A program made the position numbers and the translations under genes. Positions 42,868 to 52,845 of a stretch of DNA of 64,000 bases are shown here, one piece after another; within the stretch, counting starts at the first letter, position 1, and every line of letters starts with the position of its first letter. Origin of the DNA: Novosphingobium sp. 18050 (lineage in GTDB: Bacteria; Pseudomonadota; Alphaproteobacteria; Sphingomonadales; Sphingomonadaceae); contig NZ_CACSJO010000001.1 of assembly GCF_902706195.1 (NCBI RefSeq), forward strand, positions 394,696 through 458,695, in the 5' to 3' direction. The notes below the pieces were generated by a model, which saw only the letters and a list, made by a program, of their open reading frames with translations, had not been told where the DNA came from and did no database searches.

Positions 42868-43170
42868 ATGAGCCAAGAACCCTCCACCGCCGATCCCGTA
42901 CTCGCGGGCTTCCGCGCCAGCATCGACAATATTGATGCCGCGCTGATCCACATGCTCGCCGAGCGTTTTCGGATCACCAAGGCTGTGGGTGAATACAAGG
43001 CTCATACCGATTTGCCCGCCTCGGACCCCGGACGGGAGGAGCGCCAGATCACGCGCCTGCGCGCCTTGGCGGAAGACGCGCACCTCGACCCTGACTTCGG
43101 CGAGAAGTTCATCCGCTTCATCATCGACGAAGTGATCCGCCATCACCAGAAGGCGAAGAACGGGGGCTAA
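42868..43170 (+). CDS. Chorismate mutase (AroQ class)
   Basis: A 100-residue all-helical chorismate mutase, turning chorismate to prephenate for Phe and Tyr. Seen are FRASIDNIDAALIHMLAERFRITKAVGEYKA, with the Arg and Lys that hold the substrate, and GREERQITRLRALAEDAHLDPDF then KFIRFIIDEVIRHHQ. No signal peptide is seen. The long open frame upstream to 42232 is antisense to the prenyl synthase and is not used. A hairpin follows the stop. Confidence 0.92.
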   Translation: MSQEPSTADPVLAGFRASIDNIDAALIHMLAERFRITKAVGEYKAHTDLPASDPGREERQITRLRALAEDAHLDPDFGEKFIRFIIDEVIRHHQKAKNGG

Positions 43171-43177
43171 AAAGCCT

Positions 43178-43208
43178 GTTCCTCCCCGAGCGAGCCCCGG
43201 GGAGGAAC
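43178..43208. terminator. Hairpin terminator between convergent genes
   Basis: GTTCCTCCCC pairs perfectly with GGGGAGGAAC, with an 11-base GC-rich loop, between the chorismate mutase stop and the stop of the small gene on the other strand. No long U-run. Confidence 0.65.
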
Positions 43209-43215
43209 CTAAAAA

Positions 43216-43419
43216 TCACTCGGCTACGAATTCCTGCAGGCGCGCCATCAGCGTCTGGATGCGGGTCGCCGCTTCGGTGAAGGTCTTCACGTCCTCGCGA
43301 TTGCCGTTGCCGCGCGCTTCCTTGGCGGATTCGAGGTAACCCTCGAGATCGACCTCAAGCGCGTCGACCAGCATTTCGATCTCGTCGGAGGTGAGCGGGA
43401 CATTGATAGGCTTGGACAT
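43216..43419 (-). CDS. Small conserved-looking protein, unknown function
   Basis: A 67-residue acidic protein, mostly helical (SDEIEMLVDALEVDLEGYLES, then AATRIQTLMARLQEFV). The ATG at 43419 has AGGAG six bases upstream. I do not recognise a named family; it looks like a short coiled-coil or DUF protein. It is separated by 115 bases from the sensor kinase on the same strand. Confidence 0.68.
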   Translation of the reverse strand: MSKPINVPLTSDEIEMLVDALEVDLEGYLESAKEARGNGNREDVKTFTEAATRIQTLMARLQEFVAE

Positions 43420-43534
43420 GAAGACTCCTGAGTGTGCAATGCGCGGCAAATGAGCACGAACGGCGGGAACCACAACCGCCCTTCACGCGGTTCCCCCGGA
43501 TAAATTGAACCTCTCGTCAGACCGCGATGGCCCG

Positions 43535-44974
43535 TCAGGCAGAAATACGGGGCAGCCTGAGCTTTACCAGCAAACCGCCGAGATCCTCGCTCTCGTCGAG
43601 ATGGACGGTGCCGCCGTAGATTTCCACGACGTCGCGCACGATGGCAAGTCCAAGCCCGGTGCCGGGCTTGCCGGTATCGAGCCGGGCGCCGCGATCGAAG
43701 ATGCGGATTCGTTCAGCCTCGGGAATGCCCATGCCGTCGTCCTCGATCCAGATTTCGCAGAACTGCGGCTCCTTGACCGCATCCACAGTCACGAAAACGC
43801 TGCCGCCGCCGTACTTCGCCGCATTCTCGATCAGGTTTCCGAGGATTTCCTCAAGGTCCTGCTTCTCGATCGCAACGACGATGTCGCGCGGTCCATCAAG
43901 GTCGAGGCGGGCCTGAGTATAGAGCCGCTCGACAGCGCGCAGCACCGCTTCGAGGCTAGGCCAGACTTCCGCCCGCGACATGCCCACGGCGCGGCGGCCG
44001 ACCGCCCTGGCCCGCGCAAGATGATGGTCCACCTGACGGCGCATCACCGCCGCCTCACGAATTACGGTATCGGCAAGATCGGGCGACTTGGCGGTCGCCG
44101 CGTTCATCACCACCGTCAACGGCGTCTTCAGTGCATGGGCGAGGTTACCGGCATGGGTGCGCGCTTCCTCAGCCTGACGCTCGGTATGGGCGAGAAGTGC
44201 GTTCAGCTCGTTGACCAGTGGCTCCACTTCGCGGGGCAGCGGATCGTTGACCCGGCTCGCCCCGGTGGTGCGCAGCTTCTGGATCGCGCGGCGCACGTGG
44301 CGAAGCGGAAACAGGCCGTACCAGGTCTGCATCCCCGCCATCAGCATGAGGCCGAACCCCAGCGCGACGAAGCTGTAGACCAGGATCGAACGGATCATCT
44401 TGATCTGGTCGTTCAGGTCCTTGCGGCTGGCGGCGACTGTGAACATCCACTGGGTATCGCTGCCGGGGAGGATGATCGAGCGTTCCAGCACGCGCAGCGG
44501 CTCGCCCGCGAACTGGTCGCTGTCATAGACGTGCGGCTCGGCGTCAAAGTGACCCGCGGGCACATCAAGGCTGCGATCCCACAGCGAGCGGGAGGGAAAA
44601 TCCTCATGCCCTTTCGCGCGAATCTGCCAGTAGAGGCCCGAATTGGGCTCCATGAAGCGTTGGTCGCCGAGCGGGCGAATGAAGAACACTTCCCCATCCG
44701 CACCAATTTCAGCCGAACCGATCATGCCGGTAAGGACGTAGCTCAGGCCCTCGTCGAAATTGCGTGTGACGATCCCGGTTACGGTATGGTCGAGGGCCAG
44801 TCCGCCCGCGAGCAGCAGGAAGGATATCCACCCTGCCGCGATCAGCATCATGCGCCTAGCGAGCGAGCCCGTATTGGCGGGCCGAGGCGCGCGCGGTATC
44901 CCGGCATCGGCATCCAGGCCGACGCCGGTTCCGGAATCCTGAGCGGAATCCGGGCCGGGATCGGCCGCACCCAT
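43535..44974 (-). CDS. Sensor histidine kinase (PhoQ-like)
   Basis: A 479-residue membrane kinase. Two membrane spans (MMLIAAGWISFLLLAGGLAL and SFVALGFGLMLMAGMQT) flank a periplasmic sensor of about 150 residues. A HAMP-like linker and the phosphoacceptor H-box HALKTPLTVVMNA (His 280) follow, then NLIENAAKYG (N-box), DDGMGIP (G1) and GTGLGLAIVRDVVE (G2), so the ATPase domain is complete. The HALKTPL form is typical of the PhoQ group. It starts ten bases after the response regulator and is the last gene of that operon. Confidence 0.92.
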   Translation of the reverse strand: MGAADPGPDSAQDSGTGVGLDADAGIPRAPRPANTGSLARRMMLIAAGWISFLLLAGGLALDHTVTGIVTRNFDEGLSYVLTGMIGSAEIGADGEVFFIRPLGDQRFMEPNSGLYWQIRAKGHEDFPSRSLWDRSLDVPAGHFDAEPHVYDSDQFAGEPLRVLERSIILPGSDTQWMFTVAASRKDLNDQIKMIRSILVYSFVALGFGLMLMAGMQTWYGLFPLRHVRRAIQKLRTTGASRVNDPLPREVEPLVNELNALLAHTERQAEEARTHAGNLAHALKTPLTVVMNAATAKSPDLADTVIREAAVMRRQVDHHLARARAVGRRAVGMSRAEVWPSLEAVLRAVERLYTQARLDLDGPRDIVVAIEKQDLEEILGNLIENAAKYGGGSVFVTVDAVKEPQFCEIWIEDDGMGIPEAERIRIFDRGARLDTGKPGTGLGLAIVRDVVEIYGGTVHLDESEDLGGLLVKLRLPRISA

Positions 44975-44984
44975 GGCGGCGGCC

Positions 44985-45662
44985 TCAGCCGCGGCCGGGG
45001 TGGGCGGGATCGTCGAGACTGTAGCCAAGGCCGCGGATCGTCGTGATGACGTCGGCACCCAGCTTCTTGCGGATGCGCGTGACGAAGACCTCGATCGTGT
45101 TCGAATCGCGGTCGAAATCCTGATCGTAGATATGCTCGATCAGTTCGGTACGGCTGACCACCTTGCCCTTGTGGTGCATCAGGTAGGACAGCAGCTTGTA
45201 TTCCTGCGCGGTCAGCTTGACCGGCTCGCCCGCCAGGGTAACCCGGCCCGAGCGGGTGTCGAGGCGAACGTCGCCCGCAGTCAGCTCGCTGGAAGTATTG
45301 CCCGAGGCGCGGCGGATCAGCGCGCGCAGGCGGGCGATCAGTTCCTCGGTCTGGAAGGGCTTGGCGAGATAGTCGTCGGCGCCGGCATCGAGCCCTGCAA
45401 CCTTGTCCGACCAGCTGTCACGCGCGGTGAGGACGAGGACCGGGAAGGTCCGCCCTTCGCGGCGCCACATGCCCAGCACGGTCAGTCCATCGATCTCGGG
45501 CAGGCCGAGGTCGAGGATCACCGCGTCGTAATCTTCGGTCGAGCCGAGGAAATGCCCGTCTTCGCCATCGGTGGACAGATCGACTGCATAGCCGTTCTGC
45601 TCCAGCGTGGTCTTGAGCTGGTTGCCCAGGGTGGGCTCATCCTCGACGATCAGGATGCGCAA
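44985..45662 (-). CDS. OmpR/PhoP family response regulator
   Basis: A 225-residue two-domain regulator. The receiver holds the acidic pair in LIVEDEP, phosphoacceptor Asp 51 (VILDLGLPEIDG), Thr 79 and Lys 101; the winged-helix DNA-binding domain is in the C-terminal half (LTAQEYKLLSYLMHHKGKVVSRTELIEHIY). It starts with TTG after GGAGGA. It lies between a PepSY-domain gene and its sensor kinase on one strand. By family, Mg2+, pH or peptide stress at the envelope are likely signals. Confidence 0.92.
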   Translation of the reverse strand: MRILIVEDEPTLGNQLKTTLEQNGYAVDLSTDGEDGHFLGSTEDYDAVILDLGLPEIDGLTVLGMWRREGRTFPVLVLTARDSWSDKVAGLDAGADDYLAKPFQTEELIARLRALIRRASGNTSSELTAGDVRLDTRSGRVTLAGEPVKLTAQEYKLLSYLMHHKGKVVSRTELIEHIYDQDFDRDSNTIEVFVTRIRKKLGADVITTIRGLGYSLDDPAHPGRG

Positions 45663-45765
45663 TGTATCGTCCTCCCTTTATGAACGGGCCTGAGATGGGG
45701 CGAAAGCCTGCAAGGGTCAAGCGGCGCCGCCCCGCGAGGTTCCCGCACCCTCCTCCGAGAAAGTG

Positions 45766-46071
45766 TCAGCGGCTCTGGCCGATGATGCGCCCGGTACGGG
45801 CATCGACGTCGACGAAATAGACTTTTCCGTCCTGAATGAACTTCAGTCGGTAAGCCATTGCCGCAGAATCGTAATCCGGGCCAAGGTACTGCTTTCCCGC
45901 CATTCGAGGCAGCACCATCTGCTCGATCTGGCGGATCGACATTATGTTGCCCGCCTTGCGCTCCTTGCGCGCCTCGCCCTGATCGCCGCCGGAATCGGCA
46001 TGGACCGCAGGAGTGCTTGCAACGAGGGAAAGCATGGCCAGGGCGGCCAGCGGAGAGGAAAACCTTTTCAT
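45766..46071 (-). CDS. PepSY domain-containing exported protein
   Basis: A 101-residue product with a signal peptide (SSPLAALAMLSLVASTPAVHA) and a PepSY-like domain (SIRQIEQMVLPRMAGKQYLGPDYD, LKFIQDGKVYFVDVDARTGRIIG). PepSY proteins are thought to restrain proteases or feed signals to sensors. It is the first gene before the PhoP/PhoQ-like pair, 103 bases upstream of the regulator, a common grouping in alphaproteobacteria, so it may modulate the sensor from the periplasm. It is divergent from the ABC-F gene. Confidence 0.87.
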   Translation of the reverse strand: MKRFSSPLAALAMLSLVASTPAVHADSGGDQGEARKERKAGNIMSIRQIEQMVLPRMAGKQYLGPDYDSAAMAYRLKFIQDGKVYFVDVDARTGRIIGQSR

Positions 46072-46254
46072 CACGGCTTCGGTGCCTAATTCCAACGCGT
46101 TGAACAAGTCCTGAATGTGGCTGGAAGGTGGCCGAAAGGTTCGTTTCATCGGTCTGCAAATTCGCCGCAGCTGGATTTGTCGGCACCAGCCCGTTCTTTT
46201 CAAGCGCCCAAGTCGCTTGCTCTCCCCCCTGCCCCGCCTGTAGGGGCGCGTCAT

Positions 46255-48036
<1,782 letters not shown>

Positions 48037-48040
48037 ATTC

Positions 48041-48071
48041 TCGTCGTCCCGGATCAAATCCGGGACGACGA
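48041..48071. terminator. Perfect palindromic hairpin between convergent genes
   Basis: TCGTCGTCCCGGAT pairs perfectly with ATCCGGGACGACGA around CAA. It lies between the ABC-F stop and the DUF6456 stop and can serve both strands. A shorter relative is present at 4237-4255, so it is also a repeat family. Confidence 0.75.
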
Positions 48072-48075
48072 AGCC

Positions 48076-48552
48076 TTACTCCCCCGGTACCCGGTAGAAG
48101 CCGGCGACCCGGTCCAGCGCCAGGCCCAGCACCAGCTTCCCGCTCCTAACCGGCCAGCCGAGCGCCTTTTCCGCCGCTGGTAACCCCTCGCCCGCGCAGA
48201 CCACGCGCCACAGCACGTCCGAGAGACCGGGGCCTGCCGCCGCAATGCCGCCGTCGAATCGCGCCTGCGCCGCCAGTTGCCGCTCACCCGGCGTCAGCCC
48301 GGCATCGCCCCCGCCCATCCGCACAGCGTCCCATCGCATCGTCACGCGCGGCGCCAATTGCGCGCGCTCCCAATCCGCGCGTAGTTTCTCTCCGGCTGCG
48401 AACTGGCGATCAGACAGATGACCGCGCGCATGGAGCCAGGTCAGCGGCGATTCGGCGAGGTTCACCGTTACCGTTCGCCCCCGCCGGCCGCAGACAGCTT
48501 CCCGCCCCGGTCCTTCGGCGGTCAATTCCCGCTCTATCAATTGCTGTTTCAT
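48076..48552 (-). CDS. DUF6456 domain-containing protein
   Basis: A 158-residue soluble protein of the DUF6456 type, seen as ESPLTWLHARGHLSDRQFAAGEKLRADWERAQLAPRVTMRWD in blocks and the C-terminal LSDVLWRVVCAGEGLPAAEKALGWPVRSGKLVLGLALDRVAGFY in blocks. The function is unknown; in other alphaproteobacteria the domain occurs with DNA-binding or cell-cycle-related proteins. The ATG at 48552 was chosen because the long frame upstream overlaps the divergent XRE gene. The two genes share a 93-base promoter region. Confidence 0.85.
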   Translation of the reverse strand: MKQQLIERELTAEGPGREAVCGRRGRTVTVNLAESPLTWLHARGHLSDRQFAAGEKLRADWERAQLAPRVTMRWDAVRMGGGDAGLTPGERQLAAQARFDGGIAAAGPGLSDVLWRVVCAGEGLPAAEKALGWPVRSGKLVLGLALDRVAGFYRVPGE

Positions 48553-48645
48553 GGCCGTCTCCTCGTGATTCCCGATACCCTCAAGACTTGCCAAACCCTT
48601 CCTCCTGTAGGAAAGCGAAAAACCAGATCGGTTAGGGGCAGAAAC

Positions 48646-49218
48646 ATGATCAACCGCATCCGCGACATCCGCGTGCAAAAGGGCATGACCCTCGCCGACG
48701 TTGCGCTCGCCTGCGAACCACAGACAACGGCGCAGACCATCGGCCGTCTCGAAACCGGGATGCGCAACCTTTCGCTGGCATGGATGAACCGGATCGCAGC
48801 CGCGCTGGGGGTGGAGCCGGAGACCCTGCTGCGCAGCGAAGGCGCCGAACCTGCCCGCATTGTCGCGACATTGGGGGGCAAGGGGCCTGAAGCCCTGCGC
48901 ACACCGATCGAGGCTGTTATGCCCAGCGCCCTGGCAGCGGACACCCCCTGGCTGGTGCTGGCGGTCGAGACATCCTGCGGCGAATACCGCGCCGACGACC
49001 AGGTATGGCTGCGCCAGTATCCCGCCGCCGAAGCCGCACGCCTGATGAACCGCGATGTGCTGGCTCCGCGTCCAGGCGGCCATTTTTCCTTCGGCCGCCT
49101 TATCGAAGGCAGCGAGGAATCCATTGTGCTTCTTCCTCCGACCAGCGGGCAGGACCGCGTGGTGGTGGAACATCCCGCATGGCTGGCAGTTGCTGAAATG
49201 CTTGTCCGGAAACTCTGA
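48646..49218 (+). CDS. XRE-type helix-turn-helix regulator
   Basis: A 190-residue protein with an N-terminal Cro/C1-type helix-turn-helix (INRIRDIRVQKGMTLADVALACE, then TIGRLETGMRNLSLAWMNRIAAALGV; residues 1-60) and a C-terminal domain of about 100 residues whose fold I do not recognise with certainty (GEYRADDQVWLRQYP, an S24-peptidase-like beta region without a clear Ser-Lys pair). Divergent from the DUF6456 gene, which it may control. AGGGG lies before the ATG at 48646. Confidence 0.82.
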   Translation: MINRIRDIRVQKGMTLADVALACEPQTTAQTIGRLETGMRNLSLAWMNRIAAALGVEPETLLRSEGAEPARIVATLGGKGPEALRTPIEAVMPSALAADTPWLVLAVETSCGEYRADDQVWLRQYPAAEAARLMNRDVLAPRPGGHFSFGRLIEGSEESIVLLPPTSGQDRVVVEHPAWLAVAEMLVRKL

Positions 49219-49234
49219 AGGCGCACGCCCCTCG

Positions 49235-50461
49235 ATGCATATCCTCTCGATCGCAACGCTTTTTCCGAACCCGGTCAAACCCTCGTTCGGGGTCTTCGTG
49301 GGCAACCAGATGCGCGCAGTTGCGGCGCGTGACGATATCCAGCTGACGGTGGTCAGCCCGATCGGCGTGCCGCCATGGCCGCTGTCGATACGCGAGCCAT
49401 ACGTGCGACTGAAGAACATTCCCGAAGTCGGCGATACGACTGGTTTCCCGGTCTATTATCCCAAGTTCACCACCTATCCCAAGATCGGCGGGGACACCAA
49501 CCCGGCCCGCATCGCGCACGCCGTGCTGCCACTGGTGCGCCGCCTTCACGCCGAGCGGCCCTTCGATCTCGTCGATGCGCAGTTCTTCTTCCCCGACGGC
49601 CCCGCCGCCGCGATCATCGCGCGCGAACTGGGTCTGCCGCTGACCATCAAGTCACGCGGCGCGGACATCCATTTCTGGGGCCAGCGCCCCCATGCCCTGA
49701 AGCAGATGCGTGAGGCAGCGTCGCAGGCGGCAGGCCTGCTCGCGGTCAGCCAGGCCCTGCGCGAGGACATGATCGCGCTGGGAATGCCGGCCGAGCGCAT
49801 CGACATCCACTACACCGGGCTGGACCGTGAAAAGTTTCACCCGATCGAACGAGGCGCCGCGCGTGCGCTGGTTTCGGCCATGCCCAACCTGCAGATCTGG
49901 TCCGAAGGGCCGCTGCTGGTAACGCCCGGCGCGCTGATCCCGCGCAAGGGCCAGGGCATCGTCATCGAGGCGCTCACCCGCCTGCCCGAAGCGCGTCTGG
50001 CGCTGGCCGGTGCGGGTGAGGACGAGATGCGGTTGAAAGCCCTCGCCCGGCGGCTGGGGGTGGAAGAACGCGTCCACTTCCTTGGCCTGATCGACCACGA
50101 ACTGCTGCCACATGTTCTTTGCGCGGCTGACGTGCTGGTGCTGCCCTCCGCCAGTGAGGGTCTTGCCAACGTGTGGATCGAAGGTCTCGCCTGCGGCACC
50201 CCCATCGTTATCCCCGACATCGGCGGCGCGCGCGAGATCGTCAGCGACGAAAGCGCCGGCCGGATTGCCGAGCGTACGCCCGACGCCATCGCCTCGGCCG
50301 TAGCCGACATTCTCGCCAATCCGCCCAGCCAGGCCGATGTGGCGGAACACGTCAGCCGCTTCAGCTGGGGCGTGAACGCCGAGAACATCGTGCATTTCTG
50401 GAAAGGCGTGCTCGGAGAACTTGAACCGGCGGCCGAACCGGATCTGCAAGTAAGGCGCTGA
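49235..50461 (+). CDS. Glycosyltransferase family 4 protein
   Basis: A 408-residue GT-B glycosyltransferase. The N-terminal domain begins HILSIATLFPNPVKPSFGVFV and the C-terminal donor domain holds LLVTPGALIPRKGQGIVIEAL, RVHFLGLIDHELLPHVLCAADVLVLPSASEG and the E-x7-E motif EGLANVWIEGLACGTPIV in blocks. The donor sugar and acceptor are unknown; exopolysaccharide or LPS work is usual for such genes. It starts 16 bases after the XRE gene on the same strand, so they may be one transcript. Confidence 0.9.
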   Translation: MHILSIATLFPNPVKPSFGVFVGNQMRAVAARDDIQLTVVSPIGVPPWPLSIREPYVRLKNIPEVGDTTGFPVYYPKFTTYPKIGGDTNPARIAHAVLPLVRRLHAERPFDLVDAQFFFPDGPAAAIIARELGLPLTIKSRGADIHFWGQRPHALKQMREAASQAAGLLAVSQALREDMIALGMPAERIDIHYTGLDREKFHPIERGAARALVSAMPNLQIWSEGPLLVTPGALIPRKGQGIVIEALTRLPEARLALAGAGEDEMRLKALARRLGVEERVHFLGLIDHELLPHVLCAADVLVLPSASEGLANVWIEGLACGTPIVIPDIGGAREIVSDESAGRIAERTPDAIASAVADILANPPSQADVAEHVSRFSWGVNAENIVHFWKGVLGELEPAAEPDLQVRR

Positions 50462-50477
50462 GCCCGCCCACCCCGCG

Positions 50478-51236
50478 CTAAAGCGAAGACCCGCCATCCA
50501 GCACGAACTCTGCCCCCGTCGCGAAGGCGCTTTCGTCGCTGGCGAGGTAGAGGCACAGCGCCGCCACCTCATCGGGCCTGCCCAGCCGCCCGATCGGATG
50601 CCCGGCGACCCATTCGGCATATAGCGCATCGGGCGTATCGGACTGCCTCATCACCTTTTCCAGCATGGGAGTCAGGATTACGCCGGGATGCACCGAATTG
50701 CAGCGTATCCCGTAACCCTTGTGGGCATAGTGCAGCGCAATCGACTTGGTCATATGGGTGACGCCCGCCTTCGCCGCGTTGTAGGCGGCAAGGTAGTCGC
50801 GCGCACGGATGCTCGCCATCGAGGCGATGTTGACGACCGAGCCGCCCGTGCGCTTCATCATCGGAATGACGTGCTTGCAGCCCAGAAACACACCGCCAAG
50901 ATCGATGTCGAGTTCGTGCCGCAGAGCCTCGAACGTCAGGTCCTCCACCGAGCCGATCGTGGTGATTCCGGCGCAGTTCACCAGCGTGTCGATACGGCCG
51001 AGAGCCTGATCGACACGGGCGAAGGCGGCGATCCACTGGTCTTCCTGCGTAACGTCGAGCGGCGCGAAAGCAGCAGCTGCGCCCAGATCGGCGGCAAGCG
51101 CTTCGCCGGCGGCGATGTCGATATCGGCGATCAGCACGTTGCCGCCCTCGGCCACGAAGCGACGCACGATCGCCTCGCCCAGCCCGGAGGCCCCGCCGGT
51201 AACGAGCGCCACCTTGCCCTCGATACGTCCCGTCAT
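50478..51236 (-). CDS. Short-chain dehydrogenase/reductase (SDR)
   Basis: A 252-residue SDR of the classical type, with NAD-binding TGGASGLGEAI, NCAGITTIG in place of NNAG, the catalytic Ser-Tyr-Lys in NIASMAS and YNAAKAGV, and the end FATGAEFVLDGGSSL. The Asp at ADIDI after strand two points to NAD over NADP. The substrate is not known; it lies at the edge of the Rieske cluster, divergent from the quinol-monooxygenase-like gene. Confidence 0.92.
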   Translation of the reverse strand: MTGRIEGKVALVTGGASGLGEAIVRRFVAEGGNVLIADIDIAAGEALAADLGAAAAFAPLDVTQEDQWIAAFARVDQALGRIDTLVNCAGITTIGSVEDLTFEALRHELDIDLGGVFLGCKHVIPMMKRTGGSVVNIASMASIRARDYLAAYNAAKAGVTHMTKSIALHYAHKGYGIRCNSVHPGVILTPMLEKVMRQSDTPDALYAEWVAGHPIGRLGRPDEVAALCLYLASDESAFATGAEFVLDGGSSL

Positions 51237-51376
51237 CGCTCGCTCTCCGTCGTCTGTTCTTGTCCGGCTACCCTTGAACGGCGTGGGCGCCCCGCACGCA
51301 CCTGTGCAAAGTGCCAGAGGCGCAGTTGCCGAGGCAATCCTAGCCTCTCCCCGCATAACCGAGAGAGGATATCCCC

Positions 51377-51742
51377 ATGCGTATCATCGTGGCTGGCTGG
51401 CTGCGTTTCGCCGGCGACGACAGGACCTGCGCCGAGATCATCGTCGGCGGCGCCGATCACATCGCCGCCGCCCGCGCCGAACAGGGCTGCACTGCCTACA
51501 ACTGGGCGATCGACCCCCTCGAACCGGGGCAGATGCACGTCTACGAAGAGTGGGACAGCGAGGAAGCCCTGCTCCAGCACTTCGCCGATCCGCCTTATGC
51601 CGACATGCGCAGTCATCTGGAGAAGTACGAGCTGACCGGCTTCCATGTGCAGCTCTACACCGCCGCCGGGATCGAGCCGGTCTATGCCGAAGACGGCTTG
51701 CCGCGCCGCGAGATTTTCGGGGTAACGCTGGCGGGCACGTGA
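51377..51742 (+). CDS. Antibiotic biosynthesis monooxygenase-like (quinol monooxygenase) protein
   Basis: A 121-residue ferredoxin-like alpha/beta barrel of the ABM family. Seen are RIIVAGWLRFAGDD at the start, ARAEQGCTAYNWAIDP in the middle and HVYEEWDSEEALLQHFADPPYADMRSHLEKYE, with the EEW and H residues common to YgiN-type quinol monooxygenases. It may act on a phenolic or quinone intermediate. It is divergent from the SDR gene and convergent with the NTF2 gene across a long hairpin. GAGAGAGGA precedes the ATG. Confidence 0.85.
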   Translation: MRIIVAGWLRFAGDDRTCAEIIVGGADHIAAARAEQGCTAYNWAIDPLEPGQMHVYEEWDSEEALLQHFADPPYADMRSHLEKYELTGFHVQLYTAAGIEPVYAEDGLPRREIFGVTLAGT

Positions 51743-51760
51743 TTGGCTCCGTCTTTGACA

Positions 51761-51805
51761 CCCGCCATCACGCTAAACTTGAGACAAGTTCAGCGTGATG
51801 GCGGG
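51761..51805. terminator. Long hairpin between convergent genes
   Basis: CCCGCCATCACGCT pairs perfectly with AGCGTGATGGCGGG; after one A-C mismatch AACTT pairs with AAGTT around GAGAC. Nineteen of 20 positions pair. No U-run on either side, so it is a bidirectional stop or barrier by position and not a textbook terminator. Confidence 0.6.
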
Positions 51806-51827
51806 CAAAGCGGTAACATTGTAGCTG

Positions 51828-52247
51828 TTACCCCTCGATAGGGATGAGGAAATCCATCGTGTAGCGCTTGGCCTTCCAGCCTGCAGCAGTGCGCACGACA
51901 TCGAAATAATACCGTCCGTTGACGGTGATCCCGCCGCCCGCCTTGTACTTGCCCATGCCGATCACATAGGCGCGGATCGAGGCCGTATCGCCGTCATAAG
52001 CAGTGATTGCGAAGTTGGTGAGGTAGTGCGCGTGCGCCGACATAGCCTCGAAGGTGTCCTCGAAGAACTTGCGGATCTCGCCGTGGCCATTGAGGCTGGG
52101 GAAACCGATGCCGGACAGGTCGAACACCGCATCTTCCACAAACACGGCGCAGATGCCGTCGAGGTCGTGCAGGCTGTCTACCGCGTGGGCGTAGGAGACG
52201 AGCAGGTCCTGGATCGCCAGGCGATCTTCGATAGGGCAGGCGGTCAT
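51828..52247 (-). CDS. NTF2/SnoaL-like protein
   Basis: A 139-residue cone-shaped NTF2-fold protein. The start IEDRLAIQDLLVSYAHAVDSLHDLDGICAVFVEDAVFDLSG, in blocks, is the SnoaL-like_4 pattern. The ATG at 52247 is preceded by AGGA. Such proteins act as small isomerases, dehydratases or hydroxylase partners in aromatic and polyketide pathways. It is 26 bases after the VOC gene and is the last gene of the Rieske operon. Confidence 0.88.
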   Translation of the reverse strand: MTACPIEDRLAIQDLLVSYAHAVDSLHDLDGICAVFVEDAVFDLSGIGFPSLNGHGEIRKFFEDTFEAMSAHAHYLTNFAITAYDGDTASIRAYVIGMGKYKAGGGITVNGRYYFDVVRTAAGWKAKRYTMDFLIPIEG

Positions 52248-52273
52248 TCAGGAAAATCCTCTCAGGTTATCGA

Positions 52274-52843
52274 TTATAGGGCCTCGGCGGGGAAGCCGGG
52301 GCGGATGGGATCGGTCACACCGTCCCATTCGCGCGCGCCATCGGCTATGCGCGCGAAGAACTCTCCTTGCAGGGGGTTTTCCTCGATCAGTTCGATCATG
52401 CAGCCGATGGCGGCGCTGGTGTCGATGTAGCTGAAGCGGAAACCGCCGAAGCTGCCATCGACCGCGGCGACGAAGCCCTGGTCCACATATCCGGCATAGG
52501 CCGTGTCATAATCGCCGGTGTAAATGGCAAGGTGGTGGAAGCCGCCCTGCCCCTTGGCAATGGTGTCGCGGTAGGCGGAAGGGTTGTCGCAGTGCTGCTG
52601 CACAAGCTCGATCTGCACACCGCCCGACTGGGCGATGGCGACCGAGAAATCGAGGCCCGAAGCCGCCCGCCCCCGGTAGTCGTACTCTTCAAGGACGATG
52701 CGGGGGACGTGGAAAAACGGCCCGATCCCGGTGGTCCGGACCCAGTTCATGCAGGCGCTCTCGATGTCGTCGACCATCAAGGCGACCTGCATGACGTGGG
52801 AGCCCGGAACTCCCGCCTGAAGGATGGTGGGGGCTTCGGTCAT
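52274..52843 (-). CDS. VOC family protein (glyoxalase/dioxygenase-like)
   Basis: A 189-residue protein with two vicinal-oxygen-chelate modules: HVMQVALMVDDIESACMNWVRTTGIGPF (with His 16) and FHHLAIYTGDYDTAYAGYVDQGF. VQIELVQQH and CMIELIEENP hold the Glu ligands, so a metal site with two His and two Glu is likely, as in methylmalonyl-CoA epimerase and related isomerases. It starts two bases after the Rieske gene (TGATCATG), so the two are coupled. Confidence 0.87.
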   Translation of the reverse strand: MTEAPTILQAGVPGSHVMQVALMVDDIESACMNWVRTTGIGPFFHVPRIVLEEYDYRGRAASGLDFSVAIAQSGGVQIELVQQHCDNPSAYRDTIAKGQGGFHHLAIYTGDYDTAYAGYVDQGFVAAVDGSFGGFRFSYIDTSAAIGCMIELIEENPLQGEFFARIADGAREWDGVTDPIRPGFPAEAL

Positions 52844-52845
52844 GA

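Noticed and set aside
43505..45046. 513-codon frame opposite the sensor kinase
   Set aside because: Antisense shadow; the kinase has complete H, N and G boxes.
48553..49419. N-terminal extension of the DUF6456 frame
   Set aside because: It runs antisense through the XRE gene, which has a proper start and helix-turn-helix.
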